In this document: positions 37,483 through 46,792 of the stretch, in pieces | Position numbering within the stretch: position 1 is the first letter of the stretch | Layout of the letters: each line of letters opens with the position of its first letter | Assembly: GCA_019635315.1 (NCBI GenBank) | Contig: JAHBZT010000001.1 | Location: forward strand, 976,001 to 1,040,000 | DNA from: Rubrivivax sp. | GTDB taxonomy: Bacteria > Pseudomonadota > Gammaproteobacteria > Burkholderiales > Burkholderiaceae_C | Reading direction: 5' to 3' | DNA length: 64,000 nucleotides | The notes under the pieces: model-generated | Database searches by the model: none | What the model was told of the DNA's origin: nothing | Seen by the model: the letters and a program-made list of their open reading frames with translations, nothing else | Made by a program: the position numbers and the translations under genes

Positions 37483-38181
37483 TCACTGCAGCCGCGGGTT
37501 CCCCATCGCGGTGAGCCCCGCCACCACCAGGCGTTCGGTGGCGGTGATGTGCTGCTGCAGCAGCGCCACGGCCTTGTCGGCATCGCGCGACAGGGCCGCT
37601 GCCAGCAGGCGCTGGTGCTCCTCGTGCTTGCGCCGCGGCACCGTCCGGTGGCGCGCGGTCCAGCGGCGGTAGCGTTCGGCGTTGTCGAACAGCACTTCCA
37701 CCAGGCTGAGCAGCAGCGGCGAGGTGCAGCCCGCATACAGGGCCAGGTGGAAGGCACGGTGCCGGGCCGACCAGTCGTCGTCGAGCGCGCGCGGGCCTTC
37801 GCCCAGGCGCTGCTCCAGCACCGCCAGCGCATGGGCGGCGGCCACGCAACCGGCCTCCCAGGCGTCGTCGCCGTGGCGCACGGCATCGCGCAGCGCGTCG
37901 GCCTCGACCAGCTGGCGCACGCGCGACAGGTCGCACACGCCTTCCACCGTGAGCGGCGCGACGCGGAAGCCGCGGTTCTCCAGCGCGCGCACCAGGCCCT
38001 GTTCGGCCAGGCGCTGCAGCGCCTCGCGCAGCGGGCTGCTGCTGAGCGCATAGCGCTGGCTCAGGTCCTCCACGCGCAGGCGCGTGCCGGGCTCGAACTC
38101 GCAGCGCACGATGGCCTGGCGCAGCGTGCGGTAGGCGCGCTCGCCCAGCGGCAGGCCCGGGTCGTCGGTCGGTCGTTCCAC
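37483..38181 (-). CDS. GntR-family regulator (FCD domain)
   Basis: 232 residues if GTG 38181 is the start. Starts at 38256 and 38268 would extend it but would place the likely operator inside the gene, and they lack an RBS. The winged helix (LPLGERAYRTLRQAIVRCEF, then SSSPLREALQRLAEQGLV) precedes the helical FCD ligand/metal domain with its H residues (RHRAFHLALYAG, KHEEHQRLLAA). It is divergent from the catabolic operon that starts with an FAH-family gene, its expected target. Effector unknown; an organic acid is typical. Confidence 0.9.
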   Translation of the reverse strand: MERPTDDPGLPLGERAYRTLRQAIVRCEFEPGTRLRVEDLSQRYALSSSPLREALQRLAEQGLVRALENRGFRVAPLTVEGVCDLSRVRQLVEADALRDAVRHGDDAWEAGCVAAAHALAVLEQRLGEGPRALDDDWSARHRAFHLALYAGCTSPLLLSLVEVLFDNAERYRRWTARHRTVPRRKHEEHQRLLAAALSRDADKAVALLQQHITATERLVVAGLTAMGNPRLQ

Positions 38182-38241
38182 GCCGGGGATTGTGTCGCAG
38201 CGGCGTCGCGCCGTACTGCTGGTTTGTGCGTATTCCGGGTT

Positions 38242-38251
38242 TTGTGCACAA
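38242..38251. promoter_or_regulatory. candidate GntR operator
   Basis: TTGTGCACAA is a perfect 10 bp palindrome between the GntR gene and the FAH gene. A second TTTGTGC lies 18 bases to the left in the same orientation. FadR-subfamily regulators bind short palindromes of the type TNGT-N-ACNA, close to this pattern. Confidence 0.55.
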
Positions 38252-38285
38252 GACATAGAGTCGGGCACAGTTTTCAGGAGACGCG

Positions 38286-39146
38286 ATGAAACTTTTGTCC
38301 TACCTGCACGACGGCCGCGAGGGCTGGGGCGTGGTCGTCGGCGACGCCGTCGCGCCGTTGGCCGCCCGCACCGGCCACCCGACGCTGGCCGACTTCATCG
38401 CCAGCGCCGACTATGCGCGGCGCGACGTCGTGGTGGCCGGCCTGGCCGGCGAACTGCCGCTGGCCACGCTGCAGTTCCTGCCGGTGATCCCGCGGCCGGA
38501 GAAGATCGTCTGCGCCGTGCGCAACTACATGGACCACCACCAGGAGGTGCTGGCCGCCGGCATGCAGCGCGAGCTGTCGGAGCAGCCGCCCATCTTCCTG
38601 CGCGTGTGGCGCTCGCAGGTGGCGCATGGCGCGCCCATCGTGCGGCCCCGGGTGTCGGACAGCCTGGACTGGGAAGGCGAGCTCGCCGTCGTCATCGGCC
38701 CGGGCGGGCGCGACATCCCGGAGGCGAAGGCCTGGGACCATGTCGCCGGCTACAGCATCTACAACGACGGCAGCGTGCGCGAGTGGCAGTTCCACGCCAA
38801 GCAGATCGCGTCGGGCAAGAACTTCGAATCCACCGGCGGCTTCGGGCCCTGGATGGTGACGGCCGACGAGATCGCGCCCGGCCGCGCGCTCAAGCTCGAG
38901 ACGCGCCTGAACGGCGAGGTGGTGCAGTCCAGCCATACCGGGCACATGATCTTCCCGATCCCCAGGCTGATCGCCTACGCCTCGACGATCTTCACGCTGG
39001 TGCCCGGCGACGTCATCGTCACCGGCACGCCGGCCGGCGTGGGCTGGAGCCGCAAGCCGCCGCGCTTCATGAAGCCCGGCGATGTCTGCGAGGTCGAGAT
39101 CGAGGGCATCGGCGTGCTCCGCAACCCCATCGTGCAGCAGGCCTGA
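38286..39146 (+). CDS. fumarylacetoacetate hydrolase (FAH) family protein
   Basis: 286 residues with AGGAGA upstream. The metal-binding ExE is in DWEGELAVVIG and the later Asp in YNDGSVREWQ; FTLVPGDVIVTGTPAGVG is the family's signature. FAH members hydrolyse or decarboxylate dicarbonyl products of ring cleavage. It leads a five-gene operon (FAH, Bug-type binding protein, DUF1185, quinone oxidoreductase, VOC) divergent from a GntR gene. Its substrate is probably a diketo acid. Confidence 0.92.
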   Translation: MKLLSYLHDGREGWGVVVGDAVAPLAARTGHPTLADFIASADYARRDVVVAGLAGELPLATLQFLPVIPRPEKIVCAVRNYMDHHQEVLAAGMQRELSEQPPIFLRVWRSQVAHGAPIVRPRVSDSLDWEGELAVVIGPGGRDIPEAKAWDHVAGYSIYNDGSVREWQFHAKQIASGKNFESTGGFGPWMVTADEIAPGRALKLETRLNGEVVQSSHTGHMIFPIPRLIAYASTIFTLVPGDVIVTGTPAGVGWSRKPPRFMKPGDVCEVEIEGIGVLRNPIVQQA

Positions 39147-39178
39147 GCGCCACCCACCCGAACAAACCGGAGACACCC

Positions 39179-40150
39179 ATGGACCGACGTCGATTCACCG
39201 CCCTGGCCGCCGGCACGCTGGCCAGCGCCGCCCTGCCCATGGCCCGCGCCCAGGACTGGCCGAGCCGGCCGATCAAGGTGCTGCAGGGCTTCGCCGCCGG
39301 CGGCAACGCCGACACCATCGCCCGGCTGGTGGGCACCGAGATGGCCAAGGGCCTGGGCCAGCCCTTCGTCGTCGAGGCCGTGGTCGGCGCCGGAGGCACG
39401 CTGGCCTCGGCCGCCGTGGCGCGTGCCGCGCCCGACGGCCACACCCTGCTGCTCGCCACCGGCGGCCACGCGGTCGCCGGCGCGCTGTACCAGAAGCTCC
39501 CATACCAGACCGTGGACGGCTTCCAGATGGTCTCGACCATCACCTTCTTCCCCTTCCTGGTGGTGACCACGGCCGAGTCGCGCTACCGCAGCCTGGCCGA
39601 AGTGCTGGCCGCCGCGCGGCAGCAGCCGAGTGCCATCTCGTACGGCACCGCCGGCGTCGGCAGCACCCACCACCTGGTCGGCGAGCTGATGGCCAAGATG
39701 GCCGGCGTGCAGATGCTGCACGTGCCGTACCGCGGCGACTCGGCGTCGCTGACCTCGCTGATGGCCGGCGACATCCCGATGATCATCGCGCCGCCCACCG
39801 CGGTGCTGGGCAACCTCAAGGCCGGCAAGCTGCGCGCGCTGGCCGTCACCGGCTCGCGCCGCTGGGGCGGCATGCCCGAGGTGCCGACGGTGGCCGAGCA
39901 GGGCGTGGCCGGCTTCGAGGTCACCTCCTGGGCCGGCTGGATGCTGCCGGCCGGCACCCCGATGCCCATCGTCGAACGGCTGCACGCCGAGACGCAGAAG
40001 GCGCTGCAGGTGCCCGCGGTCAAGGCCCGGCTCGAGGAGATGGGTGGCGAGGCGCGCGGCAGCACGCCGCAGGAGATGGTGGCGATGGTCGCCGCCGAGG
40101 TGCAGAAGTGGACGCAGGTCGTCACCGACGCCAGGATCCCGCGCCTGTGA
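39179..40150 (+). CDS. tripartite tricarboxylate transporter substrate-binding protein (Bug family)
   Basis: 323 residues with a signal peptide containing RRR (DRRRFTALAAGTLASAALPMARA). The Bug fold is seen in WPSRPIKVLQGFAAGGNADT, the Asp-rich helix start, YGTAGVGSTHHLVGEL and the VPYRGDSASLTSLMAGDI loop. It binds a carboxylate in the periplasm. The TctA/TctB membrane partners are not in the window, as is common for Bug proteins in Burkholderiales. It is in a catabolic operon, so the ligand is likely the pathway's substrate. Confidence 0.93.
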   Translation: MDRRRFTALAAGTLASAALPMARAQDWPSRPIKVLQGFAAGGNADTIARLVGTEMAKGLGQPFVVEAVVGAGGTLASAAVARAAPDGHTLLLATGGHAVAGALYQKLPYQTVDGFQMVSTITFFPFLVVTTAESRYRSLAEVLAAARQQPSAISYGTAGVGSTHHLVGELMAKMAGVQMLHVPYRGDSASLTSLMAGDIPMIIAPPTAVLGNLKAGKLRALAVTGSRRWGGMPEVPTVAEQGVAGFEVTSWAGWMLPAGTPMPIVERLHAETQKALQVPAVKARLEEMGGEARGSTPQEMVAMVAAEVQKWTQVVTDARIPRL

Positions 40151-40164
40151 CGGAGGGCTGACCG

Positions 40165-40743
40165 ATGTCGCTGATCCAGATCCGCAAGCGCAGCCTGACC
40201 GTCGAGACCGTCTTCCACGAAGGCGGGCCGCCGCCGGCGACGCCGCTGAAGCTGGCCGCTGCCTGTGCCGTCATCCGCAACCCGTATGCCGGGCGCTACG
40301 AGGAGAACCTGCTGCCCTTCATGGCCGAGCTGCGCGGCCTGGGCACGCTGCTGGCGCGGGAGCTCGTCGACACGCTGGGCCGCGACCGGGTCGAGGTCTA
40401 CAGCAAGGCCGCCATCGTGGGCGTCAACGGCGAGCTCGAGCATGGCGCCGTGTGGCACGAGGCCGGCGGCTGGGCGATGCGCGAGGTGCTGGGCCAGCCC
40501 AAGGCCATCGTGCCGGCGGCCAAGGCCGTCGCCGCCACCGGCTACCGGCTGATGGTGCCGCTGCACTACATCCACGCCGCCTACGTGCGCAGCCACTTCA
40601 ACACCTTCGAGGTCGGCATCCAGGACGCGCCGCGGCCCGACGAGATCCTGTTTGCGCTCGTCATGGGCACGGGCGGCCGGGTGCACGCACGCCTGGGCGG
40701 CCTGACCAAGGAGCAGGTGTCGGTGCACGACGGCCAGCGATGA
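40165..40743 (+). CDS. DUF1185 protein ('amino acid synthesis' family)
   Basis: 192 residues. Features are RNPYAGRYEENLLPFM, VYSKAAIVGVNGELEHGAVWHE, QPKAIVPAAKAVAATG and LHYIHAAYVRSHFNTFEVGI, which fit DUF1185. The database name is historical and the reaction is not known to me. The many conserved His/Glu residues suggest an enzyme. It overlaps the next gene by four bases and is tightly linked to FAH and Bug genes, pointing to carboxylate or amide catabolism. Confidence 0.88.
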   Translation: MSLIQIRKRSLTVETVFHEGGPPPATPLKLAAACAVIRNPYAGRYEENLLPFMAELRGLGTLLARELVDTLGRDRVEVYSKAAIVGVNGELEHGAVWHEAGGWAMREVLGQPKAIVPAAKAVAATGYRLMVPLHYIHAAYVRSHFNTFEVGIQDAPRPDEILFALVMGTGGRVHARLGGLTKEQVSVHDGQR

Positions 40744-41735
40744 AGGCCGTCGTCCTGCAGCGCACCGGCGGGCCCGAGGTGCTCGAGTGGCACCCGGATT
40801 GGCCGACGCCCGAACCCGGGCCCGGCGAAGTGCGCGTGCAGGCCCGGGCCATCGGCGTCGGGCGTCCCGACGTGCTGGTGCGCAGCGGTCGCTACAAGTG
40901 GATGCCGCCGCTGCCGGCCATCCCGGGCAGCGAGCTGGCCGGCACCGTGGACGCGCTCGGCGACGGCGTGCAGGGCCTGGCCGTCGGCGATCCGGTGCTG
41001 GTCAGCGCGCGCGAGCTGAGCGTGCGCGGTGGCGGCTATGCCGAATACCAGTGCGCGCCGGCCGAGGCCGTCTTCAGGCTGCCGCCGGCGCTGCCCTTCG
41101 TCGACGCGGTGAGCCTGCCCAACGTGCAGCTGGCGCTGGCGCTGCTGGCGGCCGCCGGTGGCGCGGGCGACGCGCGCGCGGTGCTGGTCACCGGCGCCGC
41201 CGGCGGCGTGGCGGCCGCGCTGACCCAGGTGGCGCGGGCCGCGGGGCTGAAGGTGGTCGGCACCGCCCGCACCGCGGCGCGGCGCGAGCAGGCGCTGGCG
41301 CAGGGCTGCGACGCCGTGCTCGACCCCACGGCGCCCGACCTCGCCGATCGCGTGCGTGCGCTGACCGGCGGCCGCGGTGTCGACCGCGCCTTCGACGCCA
41401 TCGGCGGCCGCACGATCATCGACGCGCTGCATGCGCTGGCGCCGCTGGGCACGCTGGTCTCGTACAACGTGGTCGCCGGCCCACCCAGCCAGGACGTCTT
41501 CCAGGTGCTGCGCGAACTGCTGGGCCGCAGCCTGGCGCTGCGCGTCTTCTCGATGCACACGCTGGACGCCGACCGCCCGCGCCGCCGCGCGCTGATGGAC
41601 GAGGCCATCGCGCTGATGGCCGCCGGCCGCGTGCGTGCGCCGCAGGCCACGGTCATGCCGCTGGCCGAGGTGCAGCAGGCCCACCGCCTGATCGACGCGG
41701 GCGAAGCCGCCGGCAAGCTCGTCCTCGTTCCCTGA
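40740..41735 (+). CDS. NADPH:quinone oxidoreductase-like medium-chain dehydrogenase
   Basis: 331 residues from ATG 40740 (ATGA overlap). The GroES-like part starts MKAVVLQRTGGPEVLEW and has GSELAGTVDALGDGV. The nucleotide-binding motif is AVLVTGAAGGVAAALTQVARAAG. There are no catalytic or structural zinc Cys clusters, which matches the zeta-crystallin/QOR branch. It probably reduces an enone or quinone intermediate of the operon's pathway. Confidence 0.92.
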   Translation: MKAVVLQRTGGPEVLEWHPDWPTPEPGPGEVRVQARAIGVGRPDVLVRSGRYKWMPPLPAIPGSELAGTVDALGDGVQGLAVGDPVLVSARELSVRGGGYAEYQCAPAEAVFRLPPALPFVDAVSLPNVQLALALLAAAGGAGDARAVLVTGAAGGVAAALTQVARAAGLKVVGTARTAARREQALAQGCDAVLDPTAPDLADRVRALTGGRGVDRAFDAIGGRTIIDALHALAPLGTLVSYNVVAGPPSQDVFQVLRELLGRSLALRVFSMHTLDADRPRRRALMDEAIALMAAGRVRAPQATVMPLAEVQQAHRLIDAGEAAGKLVLVP

Positions 41736-41752
41736 CTGCGAGAGGTTCCGAC

Positions 41753-42301
41753 ATGACCGCCATCGACAGCCCGCCGCAGCTCGCGCACTGCGGCATCTAC
41801 GTGCGCGACATCGACGCGATGACGCGCTTCTACACGCACGTCTTCGGCCTGCAGCTGACCGACCAGGGCGAGGGCCGCAACTTCAAGGTGAAGCTGCACT
41901 TCCTGAGCGCCTCGCCCGACCAGCACCACCAGCTGGTGCTGGCCAGCGGGCGCGGCGCCGACGCCCCGTCCACGGTGATGCAGCTGTCGTTCAAGGTGGC
42001 GGCCATCGACGACCTGCGCCGCATCCGCGAACGGGCGCTGGCGGCCGGCGCGACGCAGATGCGCGGCATGAACCACGGCAATGCGCTGTCGATCTACTTC
42101 AGCGACCTCGAGGGCAACACGGTGGAGACCTACCTCGACACGCCCTGGTACATCCCGCAGCCGCATGGCGACCCGCTGGACCTCGACAAGTCCGATGCCG
42201 AGCTCTGGGCCGAGACCGAAGCCGCCTGCCGCGCCGACCCCGGCTTCATGCCGCTGGACCAGTGGCAGCAGCGCTTCCGCCAGGGGGCAGCGGCCGGCTG
42301 A
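41753..42301 (+). CDS. VOC-family protein, extradiol dioxygenase-like
   Basis: 182 residues. Two beta-alpha-beta-beta-beta repeats are visible, with candidate metal ligands H12 (LAHCGIYVRDI), H58/H59 (DQHHQLVL) and E125 (GNTVETYLDTPW). This two-His-one-Glu set fits an Fe or Mn ring-cleavage dioxygenase or a glyoxalase-like isomerase. As last gene of the operon with FAH and QOR genes, ring cleavage is a reasonable guess. The 3' end overlaps the convergent NmrA-like gene by 56 bases. Confidence 0.9.
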   Translation: MTAIDSPPQLAHCGIYVRDIDAMTRFYTHVFGLQLTDQGEGRNFKVKLHFLSASPDQHHQLVLASGRGADAPSTVMQLSFKVAAIDDLRRIRERALAAGATQMRGMNHGNALSIYFSDLEGNTVETYLDTPWYIPQPHGDPLDLDKSDAELWAETEAACRADPGFMPLDQWQQRFRQGAAAG

Positions 42302-43265
42302 AGGCCGGCGCCTCGATCGGCAGGTGCGCCGCCTGCGCGGCCAGCCAGGACGCGAAGTCCTGCAGCCCCGGGTGCAGCGCGCGGGTCGCGCGCACGTCGC
42401 GCAGCGCCAGCACCTCGTCGTGGAAGTCGTGCAGGAAGCGGAACATGTTGGCCAGCTCGGCGGCGTCGGGGATCGCGAGCGCGCCGCCTTCGGCCGGGTG
42501 CAGGGCGACCGCGCGCACCGGCTCGCCGAGGGCCTGCGCCAGCGCGGCGGCCATCTGCGCGGCGTCCAGGTGCTCGCCGGCGATGCCGATGCGGCGGCCG
42601 ATCGCCGCCTCGCCCTGGTGGAACAGCGCCGCCGCGCAGGCCCCGATGTCGGCGGCGGCGATGCCGGGCAGCGGCACCTCGCCCATCGGCAGCACGAATT
42701 CCAGCCGGCCGTCGGCCGCGCGCCGCGGCGGCAGCGCGCGGTGCAGCAGGTGGTCCCATGCCGGCGAGGTCAGCAGCCGCGTCAGCGGCAGGCCGCGGCC
42801 GGTGAAGCACTGGTCGGCCTGGCCCTTGGCGTCGAAGTGCGGCACGTTGTAGCGGTCCTGCAGCACCGGCATCGTGCGGCCGTCGGGCTCGGCGAAGCGG
42901 CGCGTGTCCTCCAGCGTGGACCACACGACATGGCGCACGCCGGCGCGCTGCGCGGCGCGCGCCATCGCATCGGCCTGCGCCAGCTCGCGCGCCGGCGAGC
43001 GGTGCTCCCAGTAGCTGGTGACGCAGAAGGCGCCGTGCGCGCCGTTCATCGCACGCTGGACGCTGGCCGCGTCGTCGAGGTCGGCGGCGCAGATCTCCGC
43101 GCCCAGGTCGGACAGCACGCGGGCCGCCGCGCTGTCGGGGCGGCGCGTGACGGCGCGCACGCGGAAGGCGCGGGCACCGCCGGCCGGCGCGCCCAGCAGC
43201 GCACGCACGAGGCCGCCACCCTGCGCGCCGGTGGCGCCGAAGACGGTGATCAGGGGTCGGGACAT
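42246..43265 (-). CDS. NmrA-like NAD(P)-binding protein
   Basis: 339 residues. The Rossmann start ITVFGATGAQGGGLVRALL, the Arg patch RAVTRRPDS and the HSCALER-type regulator core (YNVPHFDAKGQADQ) place it with NmrA/HSCARG redox sensors or isoflavone reductase-like enzymes. The catalytic Lys of reductases is in the DAKGQ segment. It is the last gene of a leftward run; the preceding LuxR-type gene ends 188 bp upstream. The long Pro/Ala end lies over the VOC gene. Confidence 0.88.
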   Translation of the reverse strand: MSRPLITVFGATGAQGGGLVRALLGAPAGGARAFRVRAVTRRPDSAAARVLSDLGAEICAADLDDAASVQRAMNGAHGAFCVTSYWEHRSPARELAQADAMARAAQRAGVRHVVWSTLEDTRRFAEPDGRTMPVLQDRYNVPHFDAKGQADQCFTGRGLPLTRLLTSPAWDHLLHRALPPRRAADGRLEFVLPMGEVPLPGIAAADIGACAAALFHQGEAAIGRRIGIAGEHLDAAQMAAALAQALGEPVRAVALHPAEGGALAIPDAAELANMFRFLHDFHDEVLALRDVRATRALHPGLQDFASWLAAQAAHLPIEAPAFSRPLPPGGSAAATGPAA

Positions 43266-43453
43266 GGGGGCTCCATCGCGGTGCACCGCAGCCTCGGTGC
43301 CTGGCCGGCAGTGTGGCCGGCGGGGCCGGCGCCCACATCGGCCGAAAGGAGCCAGCCGGCCGCCGCAGCGCCGCACTGCCCTGCGCGCAGCGGCCGGGGC
43401 TGCGCGGGGCGAGGCCGGCGCGCGCCGGCGTCGTGGTGCCCGCGCCGCCGCCG

Positions 43454-46170
43454 TCAGCGCGGCCGCGCGTGGAACCAGGCCGCCGCCTGGCCGCGCGAGA
43501 CCATGCCCAGCTTGCCGAGCGCGTTGGCGACATGGCGCTTGACGGTGTGCGGGCTGAGGTCCAGTGCGCGCGCGATCAGCTTGTTGCTCTGGCCGCGCGC
43601 GATCAGCGCGACGACCTCCAGCTCGCGCCCGGTCAGCCGCTCGCCGGTGGGCGTGCCGGCGCCGCCGTCGTCGGCGTCGAAGCCCTCCCCGCCGGCGGCC
43701 GCGACCTGCGCGGCGGCCGCGGCCGGCGCCACGCGGCGGACGCCGCCGGCCACGCGGCGGACGCCGCCGCCGCTGCCGCGCCCGGCCGGCCGGCGGCCAC
43801 CGCCACGGCCCAGGTGCGCAGCGTGGCCGCCTCGTCGTCGGCGAGGCGGCCGGACCAGTCCGCGCCGGCCAGCGTGGCCAGCGCGTCGGGCGCGAACAGC
43901 GCGCCGCGCGGGCCGTCCTCGGCGCGCTGCAGCAGCGGGCGCAGGCCGGCGGCGGCGTCGTCGTGCGCGCCGTCGGCGAGGTCCAGTGCGGCCAGTCGCA
44001 CGCGCAGCTCGCCGGCCTGCCCGAACAGGTCGGTGCCGACCTCGTCGGCCAGCGCCTCGCGGCCCAGCCGGCGTGCCGTCGCGGCGTCGCCGTCCAGCTG
44101 CGCACGCACCGCCTGCAGCGCCTGCAGCGGGCGCAGCCGGCGCGGCGTGCGGTCGGTCAGGTCGTGCTGCAGCGCCTCCAGGTCGTGCAGCCAGGCCTGC
44201 AGCTCGCCGCGCTCGCCGGCCGCGGCGGCCACGCGCGCGGCATAGAGCTGCGCATGCCACAGGCCCCAGCCGCGGTAGCCGGCCGGCTGCTCGGCGACGC
44301 GCTGGCGCACGGTCTGCAGCGCACGCGCGCGTTCGCCGCGCAGCAGCGCCAGCATGGCGTCCAGCGCCAGCGCATGGCTGCGCGCGATGATCTCGTGGCC
44401 ACCCCAGGACGCGTCGCCCATCGCGTCGGCCAGGTGGCGCCGCGACTCGGCGATCCGGCCCTGCCACAGCGCGCGCCAGCCCAGCGCCAGCAGCGCGAAG
44501 GTGCGCAGCGGCAGCGGGCGGTCGCCGACCACCGCCAGCGCCCCCTCGGCCCAGCGCTGCACCAGCGGCGCGACGCCGCGGCAGGCGGTCAGGCGCGGCG
44601 GCGGCACGTTGCCCCAGTCGGTCAGCGCCTGGCACTGCAGCTGCTGCTGCACGAAGGCGGCGAAGGGCGCCGCGACGGCGTCGTGGTCGCCGCTCTCCAG
44701 CGCCAGCCAGGCGGCCGCGGTGCTGGCATTCAGCCGCGCCTCGACCTCGGCCAGCGGCGCTTCCTGCAGCGCCTGCAGCTGCGCCGTGGCCTCGGCGATC
44801 CGGCCGAGCGCGACCAGCGTCGTGGCGCGGCGGGCGGCCATCGCCTGCGCGGCGTCGGCTTCGCCGCGCGCGCGGTACAGCGCCTCGGCGGCCGCGAAGT
44901 GGCGTTCGGCGTCGGTCTGGCGCCACACGGTCATCGAGGCCAGCCCGGCGGCACGCTGCCACTCCGGCGAGCCGGCGGCGAAGGCCGGCGCATAGGCCTG
45001 CAGCATGCGCAGCACCGCGGGCGCGGCGCCGCCGGTGTTGAGCTCCGGCGCCACCGCCAGCAGCGCACGCGCGGCCTCGTCGGGGCGGCGCGCGGCGAGC
45101 AGCAGGCCCTGGCGGCGCAGCGGGTCGGTCTCCAGCGCGGCCGCGCGCTGCTGCAGGCGCGGCAGGTCCTCCGGCCGCTCGACACGCAGCCGGTGCTGCA
45201 GCGCGTCGCGGAACAGGTCGTGCAGGCGCAGCGTGGGGCCGGCCTCGTCGACCACGCTCGCGAACAGGCCGCGGCGCTCGATCTCGTCGATCCAGCGCGC
45301 GGCGCGCAGGTCGCCGGTCAGCGCCTCGCCGCGCGCGGCGTCCAGCTCGACGAGCACGCTGGTGTCGAGCAGGAAGTCGCGCAGCGGCGGGTCCAGGTGG
45401 GCCAGCACCTCGGTGGCCAGGAAGTCGAACGCGGCGCGGTCGATCGCGCCGGCGGGCCCGCCACCGCGCGCGCCGCCCAGCGCCAGCCGCAGCCCGGCGG
45501 CCCAGCCGGCGGTGCGCCGGTGCAGCGCCTGCGCGGTCTCGGCGTCCAGGCCCAGCGACAGCAGCCAGGCCTGCACCTCGTCGGCGCTGAACAGCAGCTC
45601 GTCCTGGCCGAAGCGTGCCAGCTCGCCGGCCACCGCGACGCGCGCCAGCAGCGGCGGCGTCTCGCGCGAGGCCAGCACCAGCGTCCAGCGCGCCGGCAGC
45701 CGCTCGACCAGGCGCGCCAGCAGCTGCAGCGCGGCCTCGTCGGCCAGGTGGTGCAGGTCGTCGACGACGACGACGCCATGCGCCAGCTCGCAGGCGTCGA
45801 GCGCGAAGGCGATCTCGTCGACCGCCTGCTGGCGGCCGCGCGCCTCGCCCTGCAGCGCGGCGACGACCAGGCCCTCCGGCGCCACGCGCCAGGGCGGGTC
45901 GAAGGGTTCCAGCGCCGCGATCAGGCAGCTCAGCAGCCGGTGCAGGTCGTCGCCCGGGTCCAGCGAGACCCAGGCCAGGCCCTGGCCGGGCGGCGGCGGC
46001 ACCAGCGCGCGCACCAGCAGCGCGGTCTTGCCGCAGCCCGCCGGCGCGGCGAGCAGCACCGCACGGTGGGCCTGCAGCGCGTCGCGCAGCCGCGCCTCCA
46101 GTGCCGGGCGCGCGAACAGCGGGCCGCCGCGCGGCAACGGGGGCCGGATCTTGCCGGGGGTGACATTCAT
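43454..46170 (-). pseudogene. MalT-like LuxR-family ATP-dependent regulator, frameshifted before the HTH
   Basis: The frame from ATG 46170 encodes an STAND ATPase (Walker A APAGCGKTALLV; Walker B VVVVDDLHHL), an arm domain (WAAGLRLAL, FLLDTSVL) and TPR-like helices to about residue 800. It then enters Ala/Arg-rich noise near 43800-43700. The LuxR HTH (LTGRELEVVALIARGQSNKL, SPHTVKRHV) is in another frame and ends at 43454. The total length (2,717 bases, about 905 codons) equals MalT's but is not divisible by three, so one small indel separates the two parts. A perfect 21 bp tandem duplication (43728-43748, 43749-43769) lies in the junction. Sequencing error is possible. It follows the hemerythrin gene after 44 bp. 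Confidence 0.85.
43728..43769. repeat. perfect 21 bp tandem duplication
   Basis: GCCACGCGGCGGACGCCGCC plus G is repeated twice without mismatch in the linker before the LuxR HTH. The repeat itself keeps frame, but such sequence is prone to slippage and lies where the reading frame changes. Confidence 0.8.
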
Positions 46171-46214
46171 GGCGCCATCGTCGCCCGCGCGGGCGTCGCC
46201 GCGCAAGCCCCGGC

Positions 46215-46781
46215 TCAGATGCGGCCCTGGAAGCGCTTCAGCGCCTCGGGCAGCGCGTCGCGCATGTGCAGCGCGAGCCCCAGCGCCGCCAGGTGGTTGC
46301 CGTCGCGGCCGAGGATGGTCTCCGACAGCGGCAGGAATTCGCGCTCCTCGAAGGCCGCGTGGGCCTGGTAGTCGCGCACCAGGGCCGCGACGGCGCCTTC
46401 GTCGACCTCGGCGTCGCGGCCCTTGGCCAGCGCCTTCAGCGCCGGCTCGAGCCTCGCCCACGCCGCCTCGACCTGACGGTGCTCGCGCGTGAGCTGCTCG
46501 ACGATGCGCTGCACGCGCGTGCGCTCGTCGCCGGCCCGCGCGCTGGCCAGCACGGCCGGAAACAGCTCCTGCTCTTCCTGCTGGTGGTGCTCGTGGATCA
46601 CGTCGCGGAAGAAGCGCAGCGTCCCGTCGGCCGTGGCGCGGGCCTGCGCCGCGGCGCGCGCCAGCTCGGGCAGGCCGTCCAGCGCCTGCAGCTGGCGCAG
46701 GATGCCGGTGTGGCACTGCGAGAAGCGGTCCAGCGGGTCGCCGGGTTCCAGCACGGGTACCGGGGGGTCGGATGCACTCAT
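46215..46781 (-). CDS. hemerythrin HHE-domain protein
   Basis: 188 residues. Metal ligands of a four-helix HHE bundle are visible: H in SQCHTGILRQL, the HEHHQQEEQELFP pair, LTREHRQVE and QAHAAFEEREFLPL. It should bind a di-iron centre and O2 or NO, or store iron. Its AAGGAG RBS overlaps the dctM stop and the start is 11 bases further on, so it is translated as part of the TRAP/gentisate operon. Confidence 0.92.
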   Translation of the reverse strand: MSASDPPVPVLEPGDPLDRFSQCHTGILRQLQALDGLPELARAAAQARATADGTLRFFRDVIHEHHQQEEQELFPAVLASARAGDERTRVQRIVEQLTREHRQVEAAWARLEPALKALAKGRDAEVDEGAVAALVRDYQAHAAFEEREFLPLSETILGRDGNHLAALGLALHMRDALPEALKRFQGRI

Positions 46782-46792
46782 GGTGATCTCCT

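Noticed and set aside
38182-38268. Longer N-terminus for the GntR regulator
   Set aside because: It would put the palindrome TTGTGCACAA inside the gene, has no RBS and adds a Cys-rich, unconserved-looking segment.
46170-46716. An N-terminal extension of the MalT-like frame up to 46716
   Set aside because: It runs antisense-free over the hemerythrin gene in another frame, lacks any domain, and the natural start with the conserved beginning is ATG 46170.
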